Shown in pieces: positions 23,919 through 32,471 of a DNA stretch of 51,106 nt. Positions within the stretch are counted from its first letter, which is position 1; each line of letters opens with the position of its first letter. Below the pieces are notes generated by a model. That model saw nothing but the letters and a program-made list of their open reading frames with translations, was not told the origin of the DNA and made no database searches. The stretch is taken from assembly GCF_025685565.1 (NCBI RefSeq), contig NZ_JAGSYE010000008.1, positions 1 through 51,106 of the forward strand, written 5' to 3'. Source of the DNA: Granulicella aggregans. GTDB lineage: Bacteria; Acidobacteriota; Terriglobia; Terriglobales; Acidobacteriaceae. Made by a program: the position numbers and the translations under genes.

Positions 23919-24536
23919 AAGACAGTAGCAATCGTTTCGCAAAAAGGTGGCGTCGGAAAGACGACAGTCGCTCTGCATTTAGCTGTCGCGGCAGAGAGGG
24001 ATGGAAAGCCCACTGTAATCATCGACCTTGATCCTCAGGCGAGTGCCGCGACGTGGAAGGATCTTCGAGAAGATGAGACACCCATAGTCCAGCCCGCACA
24101 GGTAAATAGATTGGGTGTGATCTTGGCTGAAGCGGAGAAGCAAGGAGCTGCTTTTGTTGTAATAGACACGTCGCCCAATTCAGAAAGCTCGTCGCTTTCG
24201 GCGGCTCGCGCAGCCGATCTAGTGCTTATTCCCTGCAGACCACATCTGCTCGATCTGAAAGCCATAGGCTCGTCAATTGAGCTTGCGCGCCTAGCGAAGA
24301 AGCCCTTTGCCGTGGTTGTCAATGCCGTTCCTCCGCGCGGAGGGCTTGCTTCTGAAGCAGATATGGCTATCGGTACCTACGATGCTCCTATCGCTCCCGT
24401 TCATCTCTCGATGCGGGCTGCTTACTATCACTGTTTGGTAAACGGGCAAGTTGCGCAGGAATACGAGCCATTAGGCAAGGCTGCCGAGGAGGCGCACGAA
24501 TTGTACAAGTGGGTGCGGAAGCAATTAGACATGTAG
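23916..24536 (+). CDS. parA: ParA-family partition ATPase
   Basis: A 206 aa short (type Ib-like) ParA without an N-terminal HTH. Deviant Walker A is QKGGVGKTT (residues 9-17), Walker A' is VIIDLDPQASA, and Walker B is FVVIDTSP. Its size and lack of an HTH imply that the operon is repressed by the partner, not by ParA. It is followed by an RHH gene and RepA on the same strand, with palindromic repeats in each gap. It would move plasmid copies along the nucleoid. Confidence 0.93.
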   Translation: MKTVAIVSQKGGVGKTTVALHLAVAAERDGKPTVIIDLDPQASAATWKDLREDETPIVQPAQVNRLGVILAEAEKQGAAFVVIDTSPNSESSSLSAARAADLVLIPCRPHLLDLKAIGSSIELARLAKKPFAVVVNAVPPRGGLASEADMAIGTYDAPIAPVHLSMRAAYYHCLVNGQVAQEYEPLGKAAEEAHELYKWVRKQLDM

Positions 24537-24553
24537 ACATGAATACATGTAGT
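24525..24553. repeat. Partition-type repeats after parA
   Basis: ACATGTAGACATG at 24529-24541 followed by a half copy ACATGTAG. The cluster overlaps the parA stop and lies before the RHH gene, which suggests a second operator or additional centromere units. Confidence 0.6.
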
Positions 24554-24606
24554 AATTACCTTATGTCTAAGAGTAGCAATGTCGTATGGCATCTCGGAGG
24601 ATTAGT

Positions 24607-24909
24607 ATGAAACGAACTTCTATGGCCCAGGCATTGAGTCAGGCGGCAGGGCATTCCTTTTCCCGACAACCGGCACGGGAGATTGAGGTCCAGCAGGCCC
24701 AATCCGATGAAAACAGGTCAAAGCCTCAACTATTAAGACCTGTGGCACCGTCTCGAGCAGGGAAGAAGCCAATTACCGGGTTTTTCGAGCCGGAAGTGTC
24801 CCGGCAGATTAAAAAAGCCGCGATAGAGAGCGACAAGACTATGCAGGAGCTTTTGCAAGAGGCTCTCAACGATCTCTTTCGTAAGTACGATCTTCCCCCA
24901 ATTGCATGA
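24607..24909 (+). CDS. Ribbon-helix-helix protein, probable ParB/ParG-like centromere binder
   Basis: A 100 aa protein. The N-terminal 50 residues are flexible and polar (Gln/Ser/Arg-rich), and the C-terminal part is an RHH-like domain: ITGFFEPEVSRQIKKAAIESD is strand plus helix 1, and KTMQELLQEALNDLFRKY is helix 2. Disordered tail plus RHH is the ParG/omega architecture, in which the tail contacts ParA. ATG 24607 has GGAGG seven bases upstream and is preferred over ATG 24586. It should bind the ACATGTAGACATG repeats. Confidence 0.8.
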   Translation: MKRTSMAQALSQAAGHSFSRQPAREIEVQQAQSDENRSKPQLLRPVAPSRAGKKPITGFFEPEVSRQIKKAAIESDKTMQELLQEALNDLFRKYDLPPIA

Positions 24910-24927
24910 AGTATTGAAGACTAGATG

Positions 24928-24960
24928 ACATGTCAATATGTAGACATGTAGATAGGTAGG
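24928..24960. promoter_or_regulatory. Partition-type repeats in the repA leader
   Basis: ACATGT and TATGTAGACATGTAG units lie immediately upstream of repA. They are degenerate copies of the par repeat. Sharing an operator between partition and replication genes would let the RHH protein adjust repA expression. Confidence 0.5.
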
Positions 24961-24964
24961 CTTG

Positions 24965-25909
24965 ATGGAGTTTAGCGAAGAGCAGTCTGACTTGTTTGGG
25001 GGCCACAGCATAACGGATGATCGATCGCGCGAGTTGGTTGAACTCATGGCGTCTATCAGCGAGCGCGATCCCAACGAGGAAGAGCGAGGTTATATCGCTC
25101 GGATGCTCGTTCAGGCCTGTTTCCCCTACCGGCGCATTCCTGCCAATGAGTTCTCGCGTGTAGCGAATAACTTCCGATTAACAATCATGGCCCCCTCCGA
25201 CGTAGGCCTTCCTTTCGGTGTGTTGCCTCGCCTGATGTTTATGTGGATGACCCGTGAAGCTATGTTCAAGAAGAACAGGCGGCTTGAGTTGGGGCACTCT
25301 TTAACTGAGTTCATGATGCAGCTAAATCTCTCGCTGACGGGTGGAAAGACAGGCACTATAACCCGACTGCGGGACCAGATGAAGCGCATGGCCTCTTCTA
25401 CTCTGTCGGTGACCTATGACAATGGTCGTTCCTGGAGCTTGCGCCAGGTCGGCATGATCGAAGAAGCAGAGTTTTTGTGGGAGGAGAAGCAGGCAGGGAA
25501 GTCAGATCAGCCCGGACTTTGGTCTTCCACGATTCTGCTAAGCGAGGCCTTCTATAAAGAGATTACCAACCGACCCGTCCCCTTCGACATGCGAGTTGTC
25601 CAAGTGATTCGAGAGAAGACGCAAAGTCCGCTAGCTCTCGATCTGTACCTATGGCTGAATTACCGGATGAAGTATCTCAGCCGGCCCACTGACATACCAT
25701 GGGGCAAGCTACAGCTTCAGTTTGGGGCCAATTACGCGGATACCCGCCAAGGGCGTCATGAATTTAAGCGCGAGTTCCTGAAGCAAATGGAGGTCGTCAG
25801 AATGGCGTTTAGAAAAGCAGCGCCGAGTATTAAAGAGCACACTGACGGTCGGGGAATCAGACTACTTCCAGGCGAAAGTAGTGTGCCGGACATCCCAAGG
25901 TTCGACTGA
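24965..25909 (+). CDS. repA: Plasmid replication initiator RepA
   Basis: A 314 aa initiator resembling the RepA_C/plasmid-encoded RepA family of broad Gram-negative plasmids. It has an N-terminal acidic segment, a central block (GVLPRLMFMWMTREAMFKKNRRLELGHS, quoted in part) and a conserved winged-helix-like region (LALDLYLWLNYRMKYL, then GKLQLQFGANYA). It is directly followed by seven iterons. ATG 24965 is chosen over TTG 24962 because of spacing to TAGGTAGG. It should bind the iterons to open the origin and control copy number. Confidence 0.85.
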   Translation: MEFSEEQSDLFGGHSITDDRSRELVELMASISERDPNEEERGYIARMLVQACFPYRRIPANEFSRVANNFRLTIMAPSDVGLPFGVLPRLMFMWMTREAMFKKNRRLELGHSLTEFMMQLNLSLTGGKTGTITRLRDQMKRMASSTLSVTYDNGRSWSLRQVGMIEEAEFLWEEKQAGKSDQPGLWSSTILLSEAFYKEITNRPVPFDMRVVQVIREKTQSPLALDLYLWLNYRMKYLSRPTDIPWGKLQLQFGANYADTRQGRHEFKREFLKQMEVVRMAFRKAAPSIKEHTDGRGIRLLPGESSVPDIPRFD

Positions 25910-25912
25910 CCT

Positions 25913-26309
25913 ACGCATACGTTCCCGACGGTGACCTACGCATACGTTCCCGACAACGACATATGCCACTGCACCCTACTCCGTGACAATCCCCAGTGTA
26001 TACAAGCCGATTTGGATCGCAGAACTCGCAAGCCACACATTACAAGAGGTTTGCGTGAAGCTAATGATTTAGGCGGTTCTCTTCTTCCTGGACCGGCAGC
26101 AATCAATAGTTCATCCAGATGTGGCGCATACGTTCCCGACGCATGAGCTTTCCGAATTACGCATACGTTCCCGACGCATGAAATGTGTAAAACCTGTTGA
26201 TTCTAATAGTTTTCCACGCATACGTTCCCGACCCTAAAAAGGGTCTTTTCCACTCAATTGGCGCATACGTTCCCGACATAATCTAGTTTTCCACGCATAC
26301 GTTCCCGAC
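25913..26309 (+). repeat. oriV: Iteron array / oriV (seven 17-bp repeats)
   Basis: Seven copies of (A/G)CGCATACGTTCCCGAC in the same orientation: 25913-25929, 25938-25954, 26124-26140, 26159-26175, 26216-26232, 26261-26277 and 26293-26309. The 16 bases from CGCATACG onward are identical in all. The first pair is separated from the rest by about 170 bases. AT-rich DNA follows at 26330-26400, and a partial DnaA-box-like TGTGGATTT is near 26414. Position directly after repA makes this the replication origin. Confidence 0.92.
26230..26249 (+). terminator. Hairpin with T-run inside the iteron array
   Basis: GACCCT, loop AAAA, AGGGTC, then TTTT. It starts on the last bases of iteron five, so RepA binding and termination (or transcription through the origin) may interfere with each other. 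Confidence 0.55.
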
Positions 26310-26738
26310 GAAAACCGATGGATCTCCTTTGTATTCAATTGTTTTGCTCGCCCCTTGTAGTTAAAGAACTTGTATTAAAAACATAAACCGCTTGTAGTAG
26401 TGCCCCTAGTCCTGTGGATTTAGCTGCACAAGAAAACCGCAAAGCAAAGGAGCGCGTCCTTCGGCCGCGCCCTGTAGGGCCTACCGGCCCTTTTTTCGTT
26501 GGGGCTGCGCCCCAAACCCCGCAGATACAACAACAAAAGCAAAGACTACCTTATGAAAGTGGGGTGCTTTTGAAGGTTTGGGCTAACGACTAGAGCCGTC
26601 GGCAATCGAGCAGAGAGGCTCCAGAACGTCCCGTTGAGGCCTCAGACAGCCGCAGGCACCAAAAACTTAGAGAAAACGCCTCTACACGTCACCCTTCAGA
26701 TCCTGGCGCAAAACTTGCGCTCGGACCGCTGTTTTGTA
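26310..26738. other. Gene-free spacer between oriV and the TA module
   Basis: The first 90 bases are AT-rich and probably belong to the origin opening region. Around 26477-26496 there is a clear terminator (GGGCC, TACC, GGCCC, TTTTTT). A GC hairpin (GGGGC, TGC, GCCCC) follows near 26501-26513. I see no credible gene here. Confidence 0.5.
26477..26496 (+). terminator. Rho-independent terminator after oriV
   Basis: GGGCC, loop TACC, GGCCC, followed by six T. It is placed to stop transcripts entering from repA/oriV before the TacAT promoter. Confidence 0.75.
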
Positions 26739-26767
26739 ATGACATTGTATTTACGTCTTGCTACACT
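26739..26767 (+). promoter_or_regulatory. Probable sigma70 promoter of tacAT
   Basis: ATGACA, a 17-base spacer and TACACT, about 20 bases upstream of the antitoxin ATG at 26789, which itself has GGAGG six bases upstream. TA antitoxins of this kind bind their own promoter. Confidence 0.5.
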
Positions 26768-26788
26768 GAAGCCTGTTGGAGGTTTGTC

Positions 26789-27121
26789 ATGGCTGTCGCT
26801 GAATCCCGCACAAAGAACGTTTCTAGCCGCAAAGCTCGTCCTGCGGCGAAGCCAGCCGGGAAGACGCGCGCCACGCTGAACATGCGCATTCAGCCCGATC
26901 TGCGCATCCTGATCGACCGAGCGGCCGAAGTAGCCGGCCAGAATCGCACCGACTTCGTGCTCGATGCCGCACGCAAGGCCGCGCAGACTACCTTGCTCGA
27001 TCAGGTCCATCTTCAGTTGAGCCCGGCAGCCTTCAAAGCATTCATCCAGCGTCTCGATGCGCCGCCGCAGCCGAACCAGCGTTTGCGCAAGAGCCTCGAG
27101 ACGCTCGCGCCCTGGGAATAG
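26789..27121 (+). CDS. tacA: DUF1778 (TacA-type) antitoxin
   Basis: A 110 aa antitoxin. After a basic Ala/Lys-rich N-terminal extension of about 28 residues comes the DUF1778 RHH domain (ATLNMRIQPDLRILIDRAAE, then GQNRTDFVLDAARKAAQ). A C-terminal segment (LSPAAFKAFIQRLDAPP) would occupy the toxin's active site. The long basic extension is unusual compared with enterobacterial TacA and may come from the host lineage. It is followed by the GNAT toxin gene three bases later. Confidence 0.88.
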   Translation: MAVAESRTKNVSSRKARPAAKPAGKTRATLNMRIQPDLRILIDRAAEVAGQNRTDFVLDAARKAAQTTLLDQVHLQLSPAAFKAFIQRLDAPPQPNQRLRKSLETLAPWE

Positions 27122-27124
27122 CCG

Positions 27125-27631
27125 GTGGCGTTGTCTGCACCAGCCGTGCTGGCCGAACATCATGACCTGACTCAGTTCCGATCGGGCGAGCTCTCGCTCG
27201 ATGAATGGCTCATCAAGCGCGCTCGCGCCAATCAGGCAGATGGAGCAAGCAGGACCTTCGTCGTCTGTGAAGGGAACCGGGTGCTCGGCTATTACGCTCT
27301 TACCTCGGGTTCAGTCAGCCTGGCTGGGCTGCCGGGTAAGTTCCGGCGCAACATGCCAGACCCCATTCCGGTCGTCATGCTGGGGCGGCTCGCCGTCGAT
27401 CTCAGGCTTGCGCGCAAAGGCGTCGGTCGAGGCTTCTTCAAGGATGCCGTCCAGCGTGTCGCGCACGCCGCGGACACCATCGGTATCCGCGGTATCGTCG
27501 TACATCCCATCTCCGACGATGCACGCGCCTTCTATCTCAAGCTCGGTTTCTCCGAGTGCGCCGGAGATCCGAGACTCATGGTCGTGACCCTCAAGGACGC
27601 GCGTGAAGTCCTGAACAGCCTAAGTGCTTAG
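27125..27631 (+). CDS. tacT: GNAT-fold toxin TacT
   Basis: A 168 aa acetyltransferase toxin of the TacT/AtaT group, which acetylates aminoacyl-tRNA and stops translation. Landmarks are FRSGELSLDEWLIKRARANQ, the strand VLGYYALTSGSV, the acetyl-CoA loop RLARKGVGRGFFKDAV, and the C-terminal FYLKLGF containing the Tyr expected for catalysis. It starts at GTG 27125. Complete and in standard order after the antitoxin. Confidence 0.9.
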   Translation: MALSAPAVLAEHHDLTQFRSGELSLDEWLIKRARANQADGASRTFVVCEGNRVLGYYALTSGSVSLAGLPGKFRRNMPDPIPVVMLGRLAVDLRLARKGVGRGFFKDAVQRVAHAADTIGIRGIVVHPISDDARAFYLKLGFSECAGDPRLMVVTLKDAREVLNSLSA

Positions 27632-27702
27632 TTGATTAGCTCTGACCGCATTAATTCGCTCAATACAAGCAATTTCAGAAGGTATGCTGAGAGCGAGGGA
27701 AC

Positions 27703-28152
27703 ATGAATACGAACGAGATACTCGAAGCCATCGACCAAGAGATTTTGAAGTTGCAGCAAGCCCGCGCGCTGCTCGCTGATGCACCCGCCGTTCAGGCAGC
27801 CAAGTCCGTCGCAGGGAAGCCGGCAACAGGGAAGCGCCGTGGCCGGCCGAAAGGCTCGGTCAACAAAAAAGCCGAAGTTGCCGCGCCCGTTGTCGCCAAG
27901 AAGACACGCGCTCCACTGAGTGCCGAAGGTAAGGCACGGATCGCCGCCGCGCAGAAAGCGCGTTGGGCGGCTAAGAAGAAAGCTGTTGCAAAGCCAGCGG
28001 TAAAGAAGATTGCCCGGAAGGCCGCTAAGAAGGCGGTTCCTGCCGCCAAGCCAGCTGCGAAGAAGATTGCTGCTAAGGTCACCAAGAAGGCAGCCGTCCC
28101 TGCCAAGAAATCCGTCGCAGCAGCGCCACCGACACCGGTAGCAGAGGCGTAG
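27703..28152 (+). CDS. Histone H1-like / AT-hook Lys-Ala-rich protein
   Basis: A 149 aa protein. A short acidic N-terminal helix (MNTNEILEAIDQEILKLQQA) is followed by an AT-hook-like GKRRGRPKGSVNKK and a C-terminal tail of Ala-Lys-Pro repeats (KKIARKAAKKAVPAAKPAAK). This resembles histone H1-like nucleoid proteins and plasmid H-NS-like stealth factors in composition only. GAGGGA precedes the ATG. Likely role: DNA compaction or silencing of the plasmid in the host. Confidence 0.75.
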   Translation: MNTNEILEAIDQEILKLQQARALLADAPAVQAAKSVAGKPATGKRRGRPKGSVNKKAEVAAPVVAKKTRAPLSAEGKARIAAAQKARWAAKKKAVAKPAVKKIARKAAKKAVPAAKPAAKKIAAKVTKKAAVPAKKSVAAAPPTPVAEA

Positions 28153-28165
28153 TCTTCTATTTCTG

Positions 28166-28417
28166 ATGTCCGTGGCTGCGTCGTCTCCAGAGAAGCAACG
28201 AGCTCATGCCGAGCGGATGCTGGCTCGCGCGGAACGTCGGCATCAGCAGGCCTGGAAGCTGGTAGAAAAATGGCGTCTCCGCATCGCGGAGCTGGACCGC
28301 GCGGGAGTGGCGGTCAGGCAGGCCAGACTTTGGGCTGAAGAGCAGGTAGATTCAACATCCAAGGCTGATACGCTCGGCGGCGCGCTGCCGGGTGGAGGCG
28401 AAGACGTGTCCCCTTGA
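28166..28417 (+). CDS. Small coiled-coil hypothetical
   Basis: An 83 aa charged protein with one long predicted helix or coiled coil (EKQRAHAERMLARAERRHQQ, then KLVEKWRLRIAELDRA) and a Gly-rich tail. It follows the histone-like gene by 13 bases, so it is probably co-transcribed. The last 25 codons overlap the left arm of a long hairpin. No family recognised. Confidence 0.5.
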   Translation: MSVAASSPEKQRAHAERMLARAERRHQQAWKLVEKWRLRIAELDRAGVAVRQARLWAEEQVDSTSKADTLGGALPGGGEDVSP

Positions 28418-28447
28418 CCATCTGGGCACTCGTCTTCGCCTCCACCC
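28390..28447. terminator. 17-bp perfect inverted repeat spanning the end of the 28166 gene
   Basis: GGGTGGAGGCGAAGACG (28390-28406) and CGTCTTCGCCTCCACCC (28431-28447) pair perfectly with a 24-base loop that contains the stop codon. No T-run follows. It could be a bidirectional transcript end, an mRNA-stabilising hairpin or a protein site. Confidence 0.55.
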
Positions 28448-28549
28448 AGGCAGGCTAATGAGCCCGGACGTTTTGCCATCCCGCATCAGTGACGCTAAAT
28501 CACGGAGCCTAAGAGAGGCATCGGTTCACCGCGTCGTATCCAAAAAAGG

Positions 28550-28579
28550 TTGACAACGTTCGCATGCGAGAGATATACC
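28550..28579 (+). promoter_or_regulatory. Putative promoter for the TonB-dependent receptor
   Basis: TTGACA at 28550-28555, a 17- or 18-base spacer and ATATAC/TATACC at 28573-28579. The spacer contains the palindrome TCGCATGCGA, which could be an operator. The implied 5' leader to ATG 28748 is about 160 bases. The rest of 28448-28747 shows no gene. Confidence 0.45.
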
Positions 28580-28747
28580 CTCGATGATCTCCTAAATCGT
28601 TTGAGAAGCGGGTATCGAGGCATCCGAAACCTTCCCTAGTCTCGCCTAAACCTTGGGTCAAGGCCACAACGGGGATATGGCACTCATGATAGAGCGCCTT
28701 GCAAGTTTTTATCTGATTGACAAATTGAAGTGTTACTTGGAGGCAGA

Positions 28748-31700
28748 ATGGACAGAGAATATAAGTTTGAAATAGCGAAGGGCAGAGGTTGGCGTTGCCT
28801 TTCGATGACGTTGATGGCAGTCTTCGCTATCCTAATTTGCTTTGCGACCAAAGCCCATGCACAGGTATCGGCGACGATCAACGGAACTGTTACCGACAGC
28901 AGCGGAGCCGTGATCGCCGGGGCGACCGTGACGCTCACTAACGATGCGACGAAAGAAAAGCGCGATACAGTGAGCAACGGTGCCGGATACTTCGCCTTTC
29001 CCGCGCTGCTCACGGGCACCTATTCTATCCACATCGACGCCAAGGGCTTTGAGGGATATCAGCAACCGGGTATCGCGCTGAGCGCCGGCGATGTTCGCCA
29101 ATTGAAGAACCTCTCGCTGACGATCGGCAGCGAGTCTATGACGGTCGACGTACAAGAGAACACTCAGATCATCCCCGTGGATAATGGGCAGCGGGCCGCC
29201 TTGCTCGATAGCAAGGACATCCAGCAGCTTGCCATTGAGGGCCGCAACCTCTCGGAACTGCTTAAGGTGCTTCCGGGCGTAACCAGTGTAGCTAACGGAC
29301 TAAGCAATGGCGCCCAGTTCGATCCCACGGTCGCCGGCTCCGCGACGAGCGCTGTCGGTAACGGATTGAATGCAAACGGGGCTCCGAACCGTGGTGGCAC
29401 CAGCCAGCTCTCCGACGGCGTCGACATCGACGACCCAGGTTGCAACTGTAACTCGATCGCTGTCCTCAATCCCGATATGACTCAGGAGGTCAGCGTCCAG
29501 ACGTCGAACTTCGGTGCCGACGCGCCTCGCGGTCCGGTAGTCATCAACTCGATTAGCAAGAGCGGCGGAGCGAACTATCACGGCGAAGGCTACTTCTACG
29601 TACGCAATGACGTTTTGAACGCCAACGACTGGCAGAGCGACCACGCCGGTACCCCAAAGGGAAGCGCGCACTACTATTATCCTGGCGGCAACGTCGGCGG
29701 CCCGATTCCGCTCACCCACAAGAAAGTCCTTGGCTGGATTGGATACGAGCGCATTCTGCAGAACACCGGCAACGCAAACCGCCTGCAATCCTTTATTCCC
29801 ACCCCAGATATGATGTCCGGCAACTTCACCGATACGCCGGCGAACGTCGCCTTCTGCAAGGGAGCTCTGACTCCCGGGGCAACCAATGGCTGTAACGACC
29901 TCACGGGCACGGTACTTCCGGATGGTTCCATCATTGGCCAAGGAAGCCGTCCGGCAGGCATCATCCCGGCGGAGTTCCTCGATCCGGGTTCCCAGTCTCT
30001 CGCTAGCTTCTGGCCCAAGGCCAATGCTGACCCGGCCACGACTCCTGGCGGCTACAACTACAATCAGGTCATCGCCGGTATCCATGATGGCTATATCTTC
30101 CGGGCCCGCGTGGACTACAACCTGGACGACAGCAATACCTTCTTCATCTCCTATCAGTACGGCCAGGACTCCGCGCCGTCTCAAGGTAACGGCGCACACA
30201 TCTATTGGACACCGGGCAACTCCATCCCGTACCCAGGTGGTGGACTCATCAGCAGCTCTTTCTCGAAGTCGGTTGCGGGCCACTTTACCCACATCTTCAG
30301 CGCAACATTCACAAATGAATTCATTGCCAGCTGGGGCTACGGAAACTTCCCGGTCGGGCCAACCAATGCTTCGGGGGCCTATCGCACCACGCTCGGGTAT
30401 CCAACCGGATACGGCACGGTCTTCAAGACGGGGTCTCTGCTGGTTCCGTCCTACAGCAGCGCTGGAAATCTGACCTTCCCTGACTTCTCGCAGCAAGACA
30501 TCTTCGAAACCGGCGGTAAGTACCTGGTCCGCAAGGAGATGCCAGCGTTCTCGGACGGCCTTACTAAGGTTGTCGGCACACACACTGTGAAGGTCGGGAT
30601 CTACGCGGAGAATGTCGGCAACATACAAGGCGGTTCGTTCTCTCCGAATGGCTCTTTGAACAATTTCGGAGCGGGCGGCAAAGTCTATAACAATCTCATC
30701 ACCGGCAATCCCCTTGGCTCTCCAAATAACCCCACTGCGAACTTCCTGCTTGGCAACGTTCTCAGCTATACCGAAAACAATGCCGCCCCGATCAGCGACA
30801 TGGCCTACCAGACTCTCTCTTTCTACGGAAATGATTCCTGGAAGGTTACAAAGCGGTTGAGTCTGGAATATGGCGTCCGCTTCGAGCACATCGGCCACTG
30901 GTACGACCGTCAGGGAACCGGACTTGCCGTATTTGCCCCGGGACTCGTCGCCAGCGACCTCGCGGCAGGAAAACTCAACCCTGGCATCTATTCACACGCC
31001 ACCAGCCCCGGTATCTCCAAGGCGGGGTCGCCAGATCGCCTGCTGTTCGTCTCGCCGCGCTTCGGTGTCTCCTATGACATCTTTGGAACGGGGAAGACGA
31101 TCGTACGTGGAGGCTGGGGCCGTTACCGCTTTAGCGACCAGTACAACGACTACACTGGAGCATTGTCCACTGCGCAGGCCATCCAGACCTATAGCTTGCC
31201 TAACCAAACCAGCGTGCTTCTCTCGCAGATCGGGTCGATTCCCGTGCCTGCACCCGGAGGGGTCAGCGGCGGCGTGAATGCCGTTGGCGCCAGCGACTAT
31301 GGCATCCCGGAGACGACCAGCTATAACCTGACGATCTCACAACAAGCTCCTTGGAACTCCCTGGTCGAAGTCGCATATGTCGGCAACAGCGATCATCAAC
31401 TTCTCATTGGCGGGCAGACGATCTCCGGTTCCGGTTTTACTTCGTACATCGATGTCAACAAGGTGCCGCTTGGCGCGTTCTTCGCTCCGGATCCTATTAC
31501 GGGAGTGATATCGCCAAATCCCGAGAATCTGTCGCAAGGTGCGCCGAACAACAAAGAAGCGGATTACCGTCCTTACGGTAAGGCCTATGGAACCAACTCG
31601 GTCGTGGTCAACCAGCACGTCGGCTATGGCAACTACAACGGCTTGCAGCTCAGTTGGGTTAAGCGTTCCAGCAGCTTCACCTTCAACTTCAACTACACCT

Positions 31701-32386
31701 GGTCGAAGAGTCTTGGGACGGGTCTCCTTGAAGATCCTTTTGTGCTCCGGAACAATTATGGCGTAACTGCCGTGGATCGCCCGCAGGTCTTCAACTCGTC
31801 TTACGCGTACAACTTCCGTCGCGTCTATCACGGGGACTCCCGCTTGCTGGCGGGTGCGTCTAACGGCTGGACGCTTTCGGGCATCTCGACACTCCAGTCC
31901 GGCGGCAACCTCCAGGCGTTGGATAGCCCCAATTTCGGGCTCAACATCACAGGACTCAGCCAGAACACCTACTTCGGCACCAGCGCGCCGAAGCTGATTC
32001 AGCCGGTCGTGACCTGTGATCCAACCTCTCACCTCGCAACCAATCAGAAACTGAATGAGTCCTGTTTCGCCGCACCTGCCGTTGGCAGCAACGGACCCAG
32101 CACCTACCCCTATTACAAGGGAGCGGCGTTCTTCGATACCGATCTGGCGGCTTATAAGAGCTTCCAGATCAGGGAAAAACAGGATGTCCAGTTCCGGATC
32201 TCTGCATTCAACTGGGTCAATCATCCGCTTAGCCAATTCAGCGGTGGCAACCAGCTGCAGCTCAACTACAACAACAATCTGACCCCAAACACGTCAAGCA
32301 ATTCGCCCACGCAGGGCTTCCTTGATACCAAGGCAGGCGGACATGCTGCCCGTATTCTAGAACTCGCTGTGAAGTACAACTTCTAA
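28748..32386 (+). CDS. TonB-dependent receptor (Acidobacteria CnaB-plug type)
   Basis: An outer-membrane receptor of about 1212 aa. ATG 28748 is chosen because GGAGG lies four bases upstream. Signal peptide to about residue 40 (ending THE-like ATKAHA). Then a carboxypeptidase-regulatory/CnaB-like domain (INGTVTDSSGAVIAGATVTL), a plug (LLKVLPGVTSVANG, then GGTSQLSDGVDIDD) and a large beta-barrel ending in LAVKYNF, with the terminal Phe needed for barrel assembly. This Oar-like architecture is heavily expanded in Acidobacteria. It faces the TPR-CRTAC1 pair on the other strand. The ligand is unknown; large carbohydrates or peptides are typical guesses. Confidence 0.9.
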   Translation: MDREYKFEIAKGRGWRCLSMTLMAVFAILICFATKAHAQVSATINGTVTDSSGAVIAGATVTLTNDATKEKRDTVSNGAGYFAFPALLTGTYSIHIDAKGFEGYQQPGIALSAGDVRQLKNLSLTIGSESMTVDVQENTQIIPVDNGQRAALLDSKDIQQLAIEGRNLSELLKVLPGVTSVANGLSNGAQFDPTVAGSATSAVGNGLNANGAPNRGGTSQLSDGVDIDDPGCNCNSIAVLNPDMTQEVSVQTSNFGADAPRGPVVINSISKSGGANYHGEGYFYVRNDVLNANDWQSDHAGTPKGSAHYYYPGGNVGGPIPLTHKKVLGWIGYERILQNTGNANRLQSFIPTPDMMSGNFTDTPANVAFCKGALTPGATNGCNDLTGTVLPDGSIIGQGSRPAGIIPAEFLDPGSQSLASFWPKANADPATTPGGYNYNQVIAGIHDGYIFRARVDYNLDDSNTFFISYQYGQDSAPSQGNGAHIYWTPGNSIPYPGGGLISSSFSKSVAGHFTHIFSATFTNEFIASWGYGNFPVGPTNASGAYRTTLGYPTGYGTVFKTGSLLVPSYSSAGNLTFPDFSQQDIFETGGKYLVRKEMPAFSDGLTKVVGTHTVKVGIYAENVGNIQGGSFSPNGSLNNFGAGGKVYNNLITGNPLGSPNNPTANFLLGNVLSYTENNAAPISDMAYQTLSFYGNDSWKVTKRLSLEYGVRFEHIGHWYDRQGTGLAVFAPGLVASDLAAGKLNPGIYSHATSPGISKAGSPDRLLFVSPRFGVSYDIFGTGKTIVRGGWGRYRFSDQYNDYTGALSTAQAIQTYSLPNQTSVLLSQIGSIPVPAPGGVSGGVNAVGASDYGIPETTSYNLTISQQAPWNSLVEVAYVGNSDHQLLIGGQTISGSGFTSYIDVNKVPLGAFFAPDPITGVISPNPENLSQGAPNNKEADYRPYGKAYGTNSVVVNQHVGYGNYNGLQLSWVKRSSSFTFNFNYTWSKSLGTGLLEDPFVLRNNYGVTAVDRPQVFNSSYAYNFRRVYHGDSRLLAGASNGWTLSGISTLQSGGNLQALDSPNFGLNITGLSQNTYFGTSAPKLIQPVVTCDPTSHLATNQKLNESCFAAPAVGSNGPSTYPYYKGAAFFDTDLAAYKSFQIREKQDVQFRISAFNWVNHPLSQFSGGNQLQLNYNNNLTPNTSSNSPTQGFLDTKAGGHAARILELAVKYNF

Positions 32387-32399
32387 CTCACCTCACCAA

Positions 32400-32441
32400 G
32401 AAATGGGCGGCTGCCAATGGCAGCCGCCCATTTCTTTTTTT
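32400..32441 (+). terminator. Strong Rho-independent terminator after the receptor gene
   Basis: GAAATGGGCGGCTGCC and GGCAGCCGCCCATTTC form a perfect 16-bp stem with a 3-base loop, followed by seven T. It lies 14 bases after the receptor stop and between convergent genes. Confidence 0.92.
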
Positions 32442-32471
32442 CGATGACATAAAGGCAAGCCAGAGTGATGG

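Noticed and set aside
25913..26309. CRISPR-like array of 17-bp direct repeats
   Set aside because: Repeats are short, spacing is irregular (8 to about 170 bases), no cas genes are present, and the position right after repA fits iterons.
29300..30898. 532-codon minus-strand open frame under the TonB receptor
   Set aside because: It lies fully antisense to a gene with clear receptor domains. Its product is Val/Ala/Arg-rich with no domain, as expected from a GC-rich shadow frame.
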